Of a stretch of 64,000 nt of DNA, positions 18,190 to 27,334 are shown piece after piece. A program made the translations under genes and the position numbers. This DNA comes from Geitlerinema sp. BBD 1991-9 (GTDB taxonomy: Bacteria > Cyanobacteriota > Cyanobacteriia > Cyanobacteriales > Geitlerinemataceae). Every line of letters begins with the position of its first letter. The first letter of the stretch is position 1. The stretch spans positions 1 through 64,000 of the forward strand of contig LWRO01000029.1 in the NCBI GenBank assembly GCA_001657325.1. Direction: 5' to 3'. Below the pieces are notes generated by a model. It was not told the DNA's origin. It made no database searches and worked only from the letters and a program-made list of their open reading frames with translations.

Positions 18190-18227
18190 CCCCCGTAGAG
18201 TCCTTGCATGCAAGGACTCTACGGGGG
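18190..18227. terminator. 38-bp perfect palindrome, terminator of uppP
   Basis: CCCCCGTAGAGTCCTTG followed by CATG and the exact complement, then CAATTTTATT. The stem has up to 19 bp with the GCATGC centre. It lies about 47 bp after the uppP stop and could terminate transcription from the left; lack of an A-run on the left makes it weaker in the other direction. Confidence 0.7.
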
Positions 18228-18358
18228 CAATTTTATTCACTGATTTGAGAAGTGAATTTCGTATGAGGAGGTGTTTACAGTGAAGCGTGAAACGTGAAAA
18301 GTGGGGAAGTTGAGAGTTCGCGCTTTCTCCCCATCCCCCCATCACCGACTTCGTTCGC

Positions 18359-18388
18359 CCTCGTTCCCAGGCAGAGTCTGGGAACGAG
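18359..18388. repeat. CTCGTTCCCAG / CTGGGAACGAG hairpin repeat
   Basis: An 11-12 bp inverted repeat with a 7-base loop. The same arms recur in the hairpin at 38934-38966. It resembles a REP-type dispersed palindrome and lies between convergent genes. Confidence 0.55.
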
Positions 18389-18437
18389 GAAAACACTTTC
18401 CACTGGCGACTGGTAACTGGTAACTGGCAACTGTAAA

Positions 18438-19811
18438 TCACCACTCTCGCACGAAAGCCGATTCGGGATCGGGGGCGAATGCCAACCACAGGGGGAATTG
18501 CAACAGTGCGAGATTGAGTTGACTTTCCGACTCATCGACAATGACGAGTGGCATCAATCCCGACTGCGCCAATCGATCGGCCCGTTGCGCGAGGGGTTCG
18601 GGTGCCTCAAACAAGGCCACTCCTCGATCGGGGCCGAAATCCGGACGCGCGATCCCCAAACAGTCTTGCAAACCGCGCCGCCATTCACCCAAACGTTCTG
18701 GGGCGTTCGCTAATACGAGCGTTCGCAGGCGTTTTCCGTAGATGGCGTGTAACACCGAAATAATCGCCGATGCGATGAGGATATTTTGCAAACGGCTGTT
18801 GGTGGATTTGAGCGCCCCTCGTCCCCCTTGACTGAAGAACCAATTCGCAACGCGCTCGGCGTGAACGGGTTCAAAGGTGCGGCGAAGTTGCCAAGGGGGG
18901 CCGTAGTAATCCGGAGCGTTGCGATACTGCTCGAGCAAGCGACGAATCAAACGCCGTTGTTCTTGAAAAGCCCGCTCGGAAAACTGTGGGGTGGGTGCAG
19001 TCTCCGGTTCGGCGGAACGTCTCGAGGGAGTGGGAGCAGGCGCGGGAGTTGATGGCGGGGGTGGGGCGAGTTCGAGTTGTTCGGCGACAGCGGCTAACTC
19101 TTGGAGACTTCCCACGAGGTATTCTTTGAACCCTTGAAGGCGAACGGCGAGATCCTGAGAAACGCCAGCGAAGGTGGTTCGCATTTCTTTGCGAATTCGC
19201 TCCTGACGACGTTCGAGTTTTTCGATCGAGACGGTTAAATGCTGCTTGCGCTTTTCGAGTTCGCTGAGTCCTTCTTGAATCAACCGTCCCATATCCGCTT
19301 GCATTTGAGATCGATCGCGAAGCAACTCCGCTTTCGTCGCTTCGAGGGTGGCGATTTCTTCCCGAAGTTCTGCCGCTCGACGATCGAGCGCGTTCACCTC
19401 TCGTTCTGTCGTTTCTGAGATCTCGTTTGAGATCGCTGCGGATTCGGGTTCAGCCGTTTCGACAGGTTCCGCTCCCTCAGATGCTTCTTCAGGTGTCTTC
19501 TCGTCCCACGGTTGAGGTTCGATCGAGGCTTCCATCGATTCTACGTCCACGATGTTTTCGATCGCGTCAGCTTCCGGTTCGATCGATTCTGGTTCGACAG
19601 ACGCTTCCATCATTTCAGCTTCCGGTTCGATCGATTCCGGTTCGACAGACGCTTCCAGGGTTGTCGGGGCGAGATCGATTTCTACCGCTTCCGGGGTTTC
19701 TTCAACCCCGTCCGAGTCCAGCTCGATCGCTCGATCGTGGGGTTGCACCTGGGCATCTTGAAACTCGGCGTTTTCTTGAGATTCAGGCGTTGGATTTTCC
19801 TCTGGATTCAT
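18438..19811 (-). CDS. DUF3086 domain-containing protein
   Basis: A 457-residue cyanobacterial protein of unknown role. Residues 1-150 are acidic, low-complexity and contain near-repeats of EASVEPESIEPEA. A coiled coil spans about 155-235 (RAAELREEIATLEATKAELL and the Glu/Arg/Gln-rich segment after it). A Pro-rich linker precedes the conserved C-terminal DUF3086 domain (about 280-457) with APDYYGPPWQLRRTFEPVHA and RVANWFFSQGGRGALKS. No membrane helix is visible. It is followed on the same strand by DUF3119 and ChW-like genes upstream of it, which may form a loose cluster. The acidic repeat region may vary in length between strains. Confidence 0.85.
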   Translation of the reverse strand: MNPEENPTPESQENAEFQDAQVQPHDRAIELDSDGVEETPEAVEIDLAPTTLEASVEPESIEPEAEMMEASVEPESIEPEADAIENIVDVESMEASIEPQPWDEKTPEEASEGAEPVETAEPESAAISNEISETTEREVNALDRRAAELREEIATLEATKAELLRDRSQMQADMGRLIQEGLSELEKRKQHLTVSIEKLERRQERIRKEMRTTFAGVSQDLAVRLQGFKEYLVGSLQELAAVAEQLELAPPPPSTPAPAPTPSRRSAEPETAPTPQFSERAFQEQRRLIRRLLEQYRNAPDYYGPPWQLRRTFEPVHAERVANWFFSQGGRGALKSTNSRLQNILIASAIISVLHAIYGKRLRTLVLANAPERLGEWRRGLQDCLGIARPDFGPDRGVALFEAPEPLAQRADRLAQSGLMPLVIVDESESQLNLALLQFPLWLAFAPDPESAFVREW

Positions 19812-19846
19812 CGAAAATGGTTAAAGCTTAACAACGACAACACCTT

Positions 19847-20236
19847 CTACGAACAGCGACAGCGTTGCTCGAGACAGGCGCGTAAAGTATTGGGGTCGAA
19901 CAGAATCGGCAGAAAGTGAATGCTCTTGACCTCGCGGAAATAAAACAGAATCGGGACGGGTTGCCCAAAAATCCGCCAGTTGAGCCATTCGCGATAGGGA
20001 AACCGGCGAATGAGTTGATTCGATCGATACACGTCGAGATCGCTTTCGGTAAATCGCAGTCGAATCGTCGCCGCTTGCACCATCAGGAACAATCCAAACA
20101 GTGCGACGATCCCTGCAATCCAAGGTCGAACGAGAAATAGCGGAATTGCTGCCAACACCAGAACAGCCGGAATGACATAACTCGGCGAGAGTTCGACAAC
20201 TTGCGTCGGTTGAATTTGGGGAGAGGAGACAGTCAC
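19847..20236 (-). CDS. DUF3119 family membrane protein
   Basis: A conserved cyanobacterial protein of about 129 residues. A hydrophobic hairpin of two helices (SYVIPAVLVLAAIPLFLV and GIVALFGLFLMVQAATI) is followed by a soluble beta-rich domain with TESDLDVYRSNQLIRRFPY and VPILFYFREVKSIHFLPILF, as in DUF3119. I place the start at GTG 20236 (VTVSSPQIQPTQ), because the upstream 57 residues are low in similarity and overlap the neighbouring gene. It lies 35 bp upstream of the DUF3086 gene and in the same direction, so cotranscription is likely. Confidence 0.82.
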   Translation of the reverse strand: MTVSSPQIQPTQVVELSPSYVIPAVLVLAAIPLFLVRPWIAGIVALFGLFLMVQAATIRLRFTESDLDVYRSNQLIRRFPYREWLNWRIFGQPVPILFYFREVKSIHFLPILFDPNTLRACLEQRCRCS

Positions 20237-20385
20237 GATTCGTTTTTCCAGTGAGTGAGGAACGGGTCGGGGCGAGGCCTCCTCGCCCGAAAGGTCGGAG
20301 AATCGAATGGGTCGATCGACTCGATCGATCGATTGCCGACTACCGCCTATTGTACCGATCGCACAGCGCCTGAGGAGGAAATTCG

Positions 20386-21441
20386 CTACCCTTTCGCCTG
20401 AACCCAAACACGCAATCCTTCGACTCGCAAGGACTTACCCCGCGTTCCACAAAACTGACCGTCGGCGTAAACAGGCGTGTCGCCGATATTCTGCACGTGC
20501 GCTGAATAACACACGCTGTACTGACTGGCTTTCGCACCCGTCAAGCGAACGGCAAACCCTTCGAGATTGCGGTTTTCGCCTCGCGTTCCCACATACTGAC
20601 CACTCGACATCCAGGGGGTATCGCCGACACCCGCTAAATGCGCCAGATATTCAATATTCAATCCCGCAATCGGCGAAGCAAAGCTGATTTGAAATCCCTG
20701 TAGCGATTTCGATTGACCCCGCGTTCCTGCATACTCACGCGCCCCGAACTGTCGGTCTCCGAGACCTTGAATGTGGACGAGAACGTTGAGCGCCTCTGTA
20801 CCACTGAGCTGGTTTTCCATACCCAAGCTTTTCGCCCCGAAGACGATGAGGGGTTCGTCATCCGTGGAAGCTGAGGACGGTTGCGCGGCTTTTTCAGTGA
20901 CATCCCCCCACATGAGCAAATCTTGGCTTGCTGCGGCGGGTTTGGGAGTGGGAGCGGACGGTTGGGCAGTTTTTGGCGCGACGTAGAGTTTGCCACGGGA
21001 GGCTGCGATCGAAATCGCCTGACCCAATACTTTGACCAAATTTGCTTGTAAACTCGACCACTGAGCGTCCGTGAGTCGATCGCCTTCTTCAACGGCTTTC
21101 AAAAGTTGTGTGACGATGTGTTTACCCGAGAGGACTTCGTTTGCATCTGGCGGTAAGTTCGACTCGGTGGCATTTTCGACTTGCGTGCGGAACTGGCGCA
21201 CCTGTTGCTTGAACGGTGCCAGTGGGGGAAATCCAGGTTGGTCGTAATGGTCGAGGGCTAAAAATCGATCGAGAATATCGAGAACGGTTTGTTTGGGGTT
21301 TTCCGAGGTCGTCGCCTGCTGTTGTTTCAACAGCGTTTTCAACTCGCCCAGTGTCGTTCGATCGTTCACTGTAACGAGTTGTGCGAGATCGGCTTCGAGG
21401 GCAATCAATCGATCGAGTAACGCTTTCGGATCGGGTTTCAT
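20386..21441 (-). CDS. Protein with three C-terminal ChW-like (hydrophobic W) repeats
   Basis: A 351-residue protein. Residues 1-150 are helical (MKPDPKALLDRLIALEADLA), followed by an Ala/Pro linker and then three repeats of about 45 residues: VHIQGLGDRQFGAREYAGTR, AHLAGVGDTPWMSSGQYVGT and AHVQNIGDTPVYADGQFCGT, each followed by a GxxxxLEGF-type strand. This H-x-GxGD...GTRG...LEGF pattern is that of the clostridial ChW repeat, but the central Trp is kept in only one unit. No signal peptide is visible, which is unusual for a repeat known mostly from surface proteins. The function is unknown. Confidence 0.7.
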   Translation of the reverse strand: MKPDPKALLDRLIALEADLAQLVTVNDRTTLGELKTLLKQQQATTSENPKQTVLDILDRFLALDHYDQPGFPPLAPFKQQVRQFRTQVENATESNLPPDANEVLSGKHIVTQLLKAVEEGDRLTDAQWSSLQANLVKVLGQAISIAASRGKLYVAPKTAQPSAPTPKPAAASQDLLMWGDVTEKAAQPSSASTDDEPLIVFGAKSLGMENQLSGTEALNVLVHIQGLGDRQFGAREYAGTRGQSKSLQGFQISFASPIAGLNIEYLAHLAGVGDTPWMSSGQYVGTRGENRNLEGFAVRLTGAKASQYSVCYSAHVQNIGDTPVYADGQFCGTRGKSLRVEGLRVWVQAKG

Positions 21442-21456
21442 AACATCAAAAGTTCC

Positions 21457-21536
21457 AGTCGCAATTTCTAAGTTGCAATTTTGAGTTGCAATTTAATTTT
21501 GAGTCGCAATTTTGAGTCGCAATTTTGAGTTGCAAA
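21457..21536. repeat. Tandem AGTYGCAATTTT repeats
   Basis: Six copies of AGT(C/T)GCAA followed by T-rich spacers, with a period of about 12-18 bp, between glcD and the ChW-like gene. It lies in the leader of the latter and could affect its expression by copy-number change. That effect is inferred only. Confidence 0.6.
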
Positions 21537-21623
21537 CATCAACCAACACTGACCGCCGAGACGGTCGCCACCATCACTGACAGAACGTTATTGTATCCCG
21601 TGGTGTCTCCCGTGGCACAAACG

Positions 21624-23075
21624 CTAAAACTGCGGAACCCCTGGATAGGCTTTCGCTTTCGGATGCGCCGCTTCACCACAGGTGCGTGGTGTCGGGAAAA
21701 TTTTTCCGGGGTTCGCCAACCCTTTGGGATTCAGGGCATCTCGCACCCATTTCATCGTTTCGAGATCGACATCCGCAAACATTTGCGGCATGTAACAGCG
21801 TTTGTCTGCACCGATTCCGTGTTCTCCAGAAATCGAACCTCCGGCTTTGACACAAAGTTTCAAAATCTCGCCGCCTAATTCTTCCACGGCTTCCAATTCT
21901 CCCGCGACGGCATTGTCGTACAACACTAACGGATGTAAGTTGCCGTCTCCTGCGTGAAACACGTTGGCAATTTTGTAACCGCTACGCTCGCTGAGGGCTT
22001 CGATTTCTTTCAGCACTTCCGCCAATCGCGTGCGAGGAATCACGCCATCTTGGACGTAATAATCGGGGCTGATATGGCCGGCAGCGGCAAACGCAGCTTT
22101 GCGTCCCTTCCACATTTTGGCTCGGGTTTCAGCATCGTTCGCCCAGGTGACATTTCGCGCCCCGTTTTCCCGACAAATTTCCGCAACGCGCCGTTTGTTG
22201 GTGGCAACTTCAACGTCTAAACCGTCCAGTTCTACTAACAAAATTGCCTCGGCATCGCGGGGATAACATCCTGTCGCGACGACATCTTCAACGGCGTTGA
22301 TACTGAGGTTGTCCATCATTTCCATACCAGCGGGGATAATGCCCGCACTGGTGATATCGCCAACAGCAGCACCGGCGGCTTCAATGCTGGTGAAATCGGC
22401 GAGAACGACACAAATCGAGTCGGGGGTTTTGAGAATTTTGAGGGTGATTTCCGTCGCGATGCCGATGGTGCCTTCGGAACCGACGAACAATCCCGTTAAG
22501 TCGTATCCGGGCATTTCGGGAATTTCACCACCTAACTCGACGATCGAACCGTCGGGAAGTACGACTGTCAGCCCTAAAACGTGGTTGGTCGTCACGCCGT
22601 ATTTGAGACAGTGAACGCCGCCGGAGTTTTCCGCGACGTTGCCGCCGATCGAGCAAATAATTTGACTGGAGGGATCGGGTGCGTAGTAGAAGCCTTTGCC
22701 GCTGACAGCTTGCGTGACCCAGTTATTAATGACTCCCGGCTGGACCGTGACGCGCTGGTTGTCGTAGTCGATATCGAGGATTTTCCGCATCAAGGCGGTG
22801 ACGATGAGAACGCAATCGTCTACGGGAAGCGCACCGCCAGACAGACCCGTTCCCGCACCTCGTGCGACCCAGGGCAGTTCGTATCGATCGCAAAGTTTGA
22901 CGGCGGCGGCTACTTGTTCGGTGGTGCGCGGGAGAACTACGAGGGCGGGTTTTTGGCGGTAGCTGGTTAAGCCGTCGCATTCGTAGGTGAGGAGTTCTTC
23001 TTTCCGCCGAACGACGTTGTTTTTTCCAACCACCTCTTCAAAGGCTTTGGCAATCCGTTTCCAGTCGGGAGTCAT
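21624..23075 (-). CDS. glcD: Glycolate oxidase subunit GlcD (FAD-linked)
   Basis: An FAD-dependent 2-hydroxyacid dehydrogenase subunit of 483 residues that oxidises glycolate or D-lactate in the photorespiratory pathway. The FAD_binding_4 domain shows PWVARGAGTGLSGGALPVDD and PDPSSQIICSIGGNVAENSG with the GSEGTIGIATEITLKIL block. The C-terminal FAD-oxidase C domain has NVFHAGDGNLHPLVLYD and SGEHGIGADKR. All are typical of GlcD1. There are no glcE or glcF genes nearby, as is common in cyanobacteria. It lies 5 bp after a small TA locus, which reads in the same direction. Confidence 0.9.
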   Translation of the reverse strand: MTPDWKRIAKAFEEVVGKNNVVRRKEELLTYECDGLTSYRQKPALVVLPRTTEQVAAAVKLCDRYELPWVARGAGTGLSGGALPVDDCVLIVTALMRKILDIDYDNQRVTVQPGVINNWVTQAVSGKGFYYAPDPSSQIICSIGGNVAENSGGVHCLKYGVTTNHVLGLTVVLPDGSIVELGGEIPEMPGYDLTGLFVGSEGTIGIATEITLKILKTPDSICVVLADFTSIEAAGAAVGDITSAGIIPAGMEMMDNLSINAVEDVVATGCYPRDAEAILLVELDGLDVEVATNKRRVAEICRENGARNVTWANDAETRAKMWKGRKAAFAAAGHISPDYYVQDGVIPRTRLAEVLKEIEALSERSGYKIANVFHAGDGNLHPLVLYDNAVAGELEAVEELGGEILKLCVKAGGSISGEHGIGADKRCYMPQMFADVDLETMKWVRDALNPKGLANPGKIFPTPRTCGEAAHPKAKAYPGVPQF

Positions 23076-23080
23076 GAAAT

Positions 23081-23410
23081 TTACGATTTGGGGTTCAAAG
23101 GGATTTGGGATTTCGATCGAGAGTCGAAGTCTTCCGATTTGGGGATAACGGTCAGTTGAAAGCCTAACGCATCGAGGATTTGGAGGAGTCGATCGATCGC
23201 CGGTTCCTCCGTACCCGTCAGCAGAGAATTTGCTGAGGATTCAGGCGTTTCGCCCGTTACCGCTTCTCGCACGTCTGCCAGCGCAGCTTGCAAAAGCCCC
23301 CTTTCAAAATCACCATTGTCACGTGCCAAGATCGCTGTCAGATAAGCGGCTGCGTGTTCTGGGTTTTTGAGGTTCTTAATTCTATAAGGACGATAGGCAA
23401 GCTCAGGCAT
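23081..23410 (-). CDS. HigA-type putative addiction-module antitoxin
   Basis: A 109-residue protein resembling the putative addiction-module antidote family: LKNPEHAAAYLTAILARDNG (the 'NPE.AA.YL.A.L..GD' helix) followed by FERGLLQAALADVREA and a C-terminal AIDRLLQILDALGFQLTVIP. The usual helix-turn-helix core is not well preserved, so DNA binding is uncertain. It overlaps the toxin gene upstream by 8 bp, the standard toxin-first order of HigBA. Its C-terminus runs to within 5 bp of glcD, so both may be cotranscribed. Confidence 0.7.
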   Translation of the reverse strand: MPELAYRPYRIKNLKNPEHAAAYLTAILARDNGDFERGLLQAALADVREAVTGETPESSANSLLTGTEEPAIDRLLQILDALGFQLTVIPKSEDFDSRSKSQIPLNPKS

Positions 23411-23741
23411 CTGACTCGCTCCGATAAGCTTTCCAGTATTCTATCGCCTGACGGATATCTTGTTTTTGCGTTCCGTTATCACCACCGCACAGCAACAAAA
23501 CCACCGTTGCCCCCAATTGGCCGAAATACACGCGATATCCTTTTCTCGTATGAATTCTCAGTTCGCAAACACCTTTCGAGATCGATCGATAATCTCTCAA
23601 ATTTCCCAAACGAACTCGATCGAGACGTTTTTCAATCCGAGCTTGAATGGCAGCATCCGGCAACGAGTTAAACCCAGCAATCAATGGAATTCGACCGTCT
23701 GGTGTGACGTATCAGCGAATTTCTCTGGGATTGACTGTCAT
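23403..23741 (-). pseudogene. RelE/ParE (HigB, Gp49-like) toxin with an in-frame stop codon
   Basis: From ATG 23741 the minus strand reads MTVNPREIR, then TGA at 23714-23712, then YVTPDGRIPLIAGFNSLPDA and on to NGTQKQDIRQAIEYWKAY. REIR-YVTPDGRIPF is the conserved beginning of this toxin family, so the TGA is an internal nonsense mutation rather than an upstream stop. Downstream the family motifs RIEKRLDRVRLGNLRDYRSI, GVCELRIHTRKGYRVYFGQL and VLLLCGGDNGTQKQDI are intact. Translation from TTG 23684 is conceivable but would lack the first strand. The toxin is probably inactive while the antitoxin is kept. Confidence 0.7.
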
Positions 23742-23871
23742 CGTGCCGGCGATCTCGCTCGAACGCCCAAGAGACCCTCTAGCATCTTGCCATTTCGATC
23801 GCCAACGAATCGGTTAAAATTGTAAAGAAATCTATCGTTGATGTTACAGCGCACCGTCTGGACGCTTCTTT

Positions 23872-25662
23872 ATGTCTCTCCCAATCCGCAACGTCGCAAT
23901 CATCGCCCACGTCGACCACGGCAAAACCACCCTCGTGGACGCGCTTCTCAAACAATCCGGCATCTTCCGCGAAGGGGAGGACGTTCCGGACTGCGTGATG
24001 GACTCCAACGACCTCGAACGGGAACGGGGCATTACTATCCTGTCGAAAAATACAGCAGTTCGCTACAAAGATACGCTGATTAACATTGTCGATACCCCCG
24101 GACACGCCGACTTCGGCGGCGAAGTCGAACGGGTGTTGGGTATGGTAGACGGGTGCATCCTCATCGTCGATGCCAACGAAGGCCCGATGCCGCAAACCCG
24201 CTTCGTCCTTAAAAAAGCCTTAGAAAAAGGATTGCGTCCGATCGTCGTCGTTAATAAGATCGATCGACCGCAAGCCGAACCTCATACCGCTGTCGATAAA
24301 GTCCTCGATCTGTTCATCGACCTCGGTGCCGATGACGATCAGTGCGACTTCCCCTATCTTTTCGCCTCTGGCTTGGCTGGCTTTGCCAAAGAAGACCTCG
24401 ACGACGAGGGCAAAGATATGCAGCCCTTGTTCGAGTCGATCTTGCGCCACGTTCCGCCCCCAGTCGGCGATCCCGAAAAACCGCTTCAGCTACAAGTTAC
24501 GACGCTCGACTACTCGGAATATCTCGGTCGCATCGTCATCGGACGCATCCACAACGGCAAGATTCGCGCCGGACAGCAAGCAGCATTATTAAAAGAAGAT
24601 GGCAGCGCCGTCAAATCCAAAATCAGCAAACTGATGGGATTTGAAGGACTCGCCCGCGTCGAAGTCGAGGAAATGTCGGCAGGTAATATCGTTGCCGTGG
24701 CGGGTTTTGCAGATGCCAACATCGGGGAAACGATTTCCTGTCCCGACGAACCGCAAGCGCTACCGCTGATTAAGGTAGACGAACCCACGTTACAAATGAT
24801 GTTCTTGGTGAACGATTCCCCCTTCGCCGGAAAAGAAGGTCAATTCGTCACCTCTCGCCAACTGCGCGATCGATTAATTCGAGAACTCGAAACCAACGTT
24901 GCGTTGCGCGTTGAAGAAACGGACTCTCCCGATAAGTTGGCCGTTTCGGGACGGGGAGAACTGCACCTGGGCATTCTCATCGAAACCATGCGCCGCGAAG
25001 GATACGAATTCCAAGTCTCGCAGCCGCAAGTGATTTTCCGCGAAGTCAACGGACAGCCTTACGAACCGTTTGAATTGCTCGTTCTCGACGTTCCTGAAGA
25101 AGCTGTGGGCGGTTGCATGGAACGCCTCGGCGAACGCAAAGGCGAAATGCAGGATATGCGAATGGGAAGCGGTCGTTCTCAGTTGGAATTCGTCGTTCCG
25201 GCGCGAGGTCTGATCGGTTTCCGAGGCGAGTTTATGCGCTTGACTCGCGGTGACGGCATCATGAACCACAGTTTCCTCGAATACCGTCCGCTGTCGGGAG
25301 ACGTGGAAACTCGCCGCAACGGAGTCATTATTTCGTTTGAGGAAGGAGTCGCGACGTTCTACGCTTTGAAAAACGGCGAAGATCGCGGCGTGTTCTTCAT
25401 TACGCCGGGAACGAAGGTTTATAAAGGCATGATCGTCGGCGAGAACAACCGCCCGCAGGATCTCGATCTCAACGTCTGCAAAACGAAGCAGTTGACCAAC
25501 CATCGTTCGGCAACAGGTGACGAGTTAGTACAGTTACAAGCGCCGATGGAAATGAGTTTGGAACGGGCGTTGGAATACATCAGCGCGGATGAGTTGGTGG
25601 AAATCACCCCGGAATCGATTCGGTTGCGGAAAATGCCTGCTAAAAAATTAGCGCGGCGTTAG
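23872..25662 (+). CDS. typA: Ribosome-associated GTPase TypA/BipA
   Basis: A translational GTPase of 596 residues that binds the ribosome and is needed for growth under stress. G motifs: AHVDHGKTT (G1), ERGITI (G2), [13 protein letters not shown] (G3), VVNKIDRP (G4). Domain II follows at about 200-290, then the two EF-G-like C-terminal domains with [18 protein letters not shown] and the TypA-specific tail [20 protein letters not shown]. The reading frame is complete and TCGATCGA-rich. It starts 130 bp from the divergent HigB pseudogene and ends in a clear intrinsic terminator. Confidence 0.95.
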   Translation: MSLPIRNVAIIAHVDHGKTTLVDALLKQSGIFREGEDVPDCVMDSNDLERERGITILSKNTAVRYKDTLINIVDTPGHADFGGEVERVLGMVDGCILIVDANEGPMPQTRFVLKKALEKGLRPIVVVNKIDRPQAEPHTAVDKVLDLFIDLGADDDQCDFPYLFASGLAGFAKEDLDDEGKDMQPLFESILRHVPPPVGDPEKPLQLQVTTLDYSEYLGRIVIGRIHNGKIRAGQQAALLKEDGSAVKSKISKLMGFEGLARVEVEEMSAGNIVAVAGFADANIGETISCPDEPQALPLIKVDEPTLQMMFLVNDSPFAGKEGQFVTSRQLRDRLIRELETNVALRVEETDSPDKLAVSGRGELHLGILIETMRREGYEFQVSQPQVIFREVNGQPYEPFELLVLDVPEEAVGGCMERLGERKGEMQDMRMGSGRSQLEFVVPARGLIGFRGEFMRLTRGDGIMNHSFLEYRPLSGDVETRRNGVIISFEEGVATFYALKNGEDRGVFFITPGTKVYKGMIVGENNRPQDLDLNVCKTKQLTNHRSATGDELVQLQAPMEMSLERALEYISADELVEITPESIRLRKMPAKKLARR

Positions 25663-25701
25663 TTCGATCGTACTTGAAATTGCCTGAATAGCCCCTAAAA
25701 C

Positions 25702-25742
25702 AAACCCGGGTTTTACCTAAAAGCCGGGTTTTGAGTTTTTTT
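25702..25742 (+). terminator. Intrinsic terminator of typA
   Basis: Arms AAACCCGG (25702-25709) and CCGGGTTT (25724-25731), then TGAGTTTTTTT. It begins 40 bp after the typA stop. Confidence 0.8.
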
Positions 25743-25932
25743 AATATTAATTAGCGGCGGTTCGACTGTCGCAAATTCTGTTTCAGTGGGGAATCAACGC
25801 TTTATCTATTATTTATCCTTCGGTTCCTCAGAATAACGCCAGAGTGCGGTTTTCTCTCAGCTGTACTCACGAAATGGTTGATTTGCAGTGGGCGAAGGGA
25901 TCGATCGGGCGTTGAGAGAGATGACGGGATAA

Positions 25933-26178
25933 ATGAAGGAAATATTAAAATTCGATCGTAAAGGCTTGACAACAGGTCGATCGGAGGAATTACACTGCAC
26001 TTTCGGTCTAATATATAGTTATACAGATCGTTCTATAGCTGAGGCTTTAGCCAAATTTATCTGTCAGTGCCAAAGTCGAATTACCTTAGGATCGTCGGCT
26101 GAAAAATGCTTTAGAGTGATTTGTGGTGAAGTCAAAGCTAAGCTGTCGTCTCAGTACTCAGTTTACTGCTCAATGTGA
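25933..26178 (+). CDS. Small hypothetical protein, unrecognised
   Basis: An 81-residue frame (MKEILKFDRKGLTTGRSEEL...) in otherwise low-coding DNA. It ends ATGTGA, overlapping the GTG where the next frame could begin, which hints at translational coupling. I recognise no domain, signal or membrane segment; three Cys lie in the second half. It may be spurious. Confidence 0.3.
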   Translation: MKEILKFDRKGLTTGRSEELHCTFGLIYSYTDRSIAEALAKFICQCQSRITLGSSAEKCFRVICGEVKAKLSSQYSVYCSM

Positions 26179-26954
26179 ATGAAGAAATTGAAATTCTACG
26201 ACTGGTTGCAAGAGGTTGAAGTGTTGTTTCTTCCTCGGTTCGTAGTTGCAGCCCAAGAGCATGGAATGAAGACCATATTAGCTATTCCTGGCTTCAAGGC
26301 TTAACGAAAAACTTTCGAGATGTTACTATAACCGACATTCCTAGTCATTTCTCGATGGCATGGGATGCTTACAAGGCTGATGGAGATCTAGAAGAAGAAC
26401 ATGGCGATATAGCCATACTCGTAAGACTCGCTTTTTCCAAGCAAAAAACGCTGATTGGTGTAGCATTTCTTGAAGCAAAGCGAAATTATGGAAGTTCGGG
26501 GTATAAGAAATTAAATTGGAAGCAGCTTGAATATCAGTCTTCGCAAGTCTCAAATCATCAGGTATTGCTCTACGACGATCGACCGACAAATGATTGCATA
26601 ATGAATTTATTGAAACAAGGATATTGTCAGCTTTGCTTTTCAAAGCCTTATCAATCTACTCAAGCTATTGTTGTTCCGACTCCCCATGTCTTAGCTTTTC
26701 GTCGCCGTATAAGAAAAATAAATTTGCTGGGACTTCCACTAGCTTATAAACTTTGCTGTCGTTATCTTCAAGGTTTGGATTTAGATTTTTCAAGTCAATT
26801 AGTCTCAGCGGTAAAAGCTGGAGTAGTAGGCAGAATTAAGTATTTGTTGGTTGCCCATGTTGTTCGAGAAGGTGATGGGGAACCTACTATACAAAATATT
26901 GAGATTAATAGGGAACATTATAGGAGGCTCTCATCTAATGGTCGAAATGGATAG
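26175..26954 (+). pseudogene. Possible PD-(D/E)XK nuclease-like protein with an in-frame TGA
   Basis: From GTG 26175 the frame reads NEEIEILRLVARG, then TGA at 26217-26219, then SVVSSSVRSCSPRAWNEDHI and SYSWLQGLTKNFRD without any start codon until ATG 26355. Residues around the later part show EEEHGDIAILVRL and LIGVAFLEAKRNYGSSGY with a following LEYQSSQ, an order (acidic D, then E-x-K, then Q) compatible with a PD-(D/E)XK nuclease core. The family name is not known to me, so the nuclease role is inference. The codon use is AT-rich and unlike the core genes. It stands among decayed toxin-antitoxin genes. Confidence 0.45.
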
Positions 26955-27334
26955 TTGACGCTGTATAACACGCCTGGTGCAGCGGATTGAATAAAGCCGA
27001 TCGTGAAGCCGCAGTGCGATCGCCGATCTTGTAGGCTGGGTTGACGTAAGGAAATCCAGCGTTATTTTTTGCTTAGAGTGGTGACTGTTCCTTGCACGAC
27101 ATTCATTCAGTTCTTCCCACATCAGATTTTGATAAAAAGGGAATCGAAGCTTTTGGTAAGCTTATCCTTTCAAGTAAAAAATAAGTATTGCCCGTCAGCC
27201 AATGGAATGAGAAACGCCATATTTAGCTGCCTCAGAATCTCAGTTATCTCAAATCTATAGTCGATCTATTGCCATAAAAGATTCCATATCCAACTGGGTG
27301 GAGCCATTTCGGATGGAGCTAAAATAGGCATGGA
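26955..27334. other. Gene-free stretch
   Basis: About 380 bp with no supportable gene. Short frames here have no protein-like signature, and no clear terminator was found. Confidence 0.4.

Noticed and set aside
18498-19831. Long plus-strand open frames opposite the DUF3086 gene
   Set aside because: They mirror the acidic repeat region of the real gene and give Arg/Ser-rich or Phe/Arg-rich translations without any domain.
24874-25503. 209-codon frame antisense to typA
   Set aside because: Shadow frame; typA is intact and highly conserved on the other strand.
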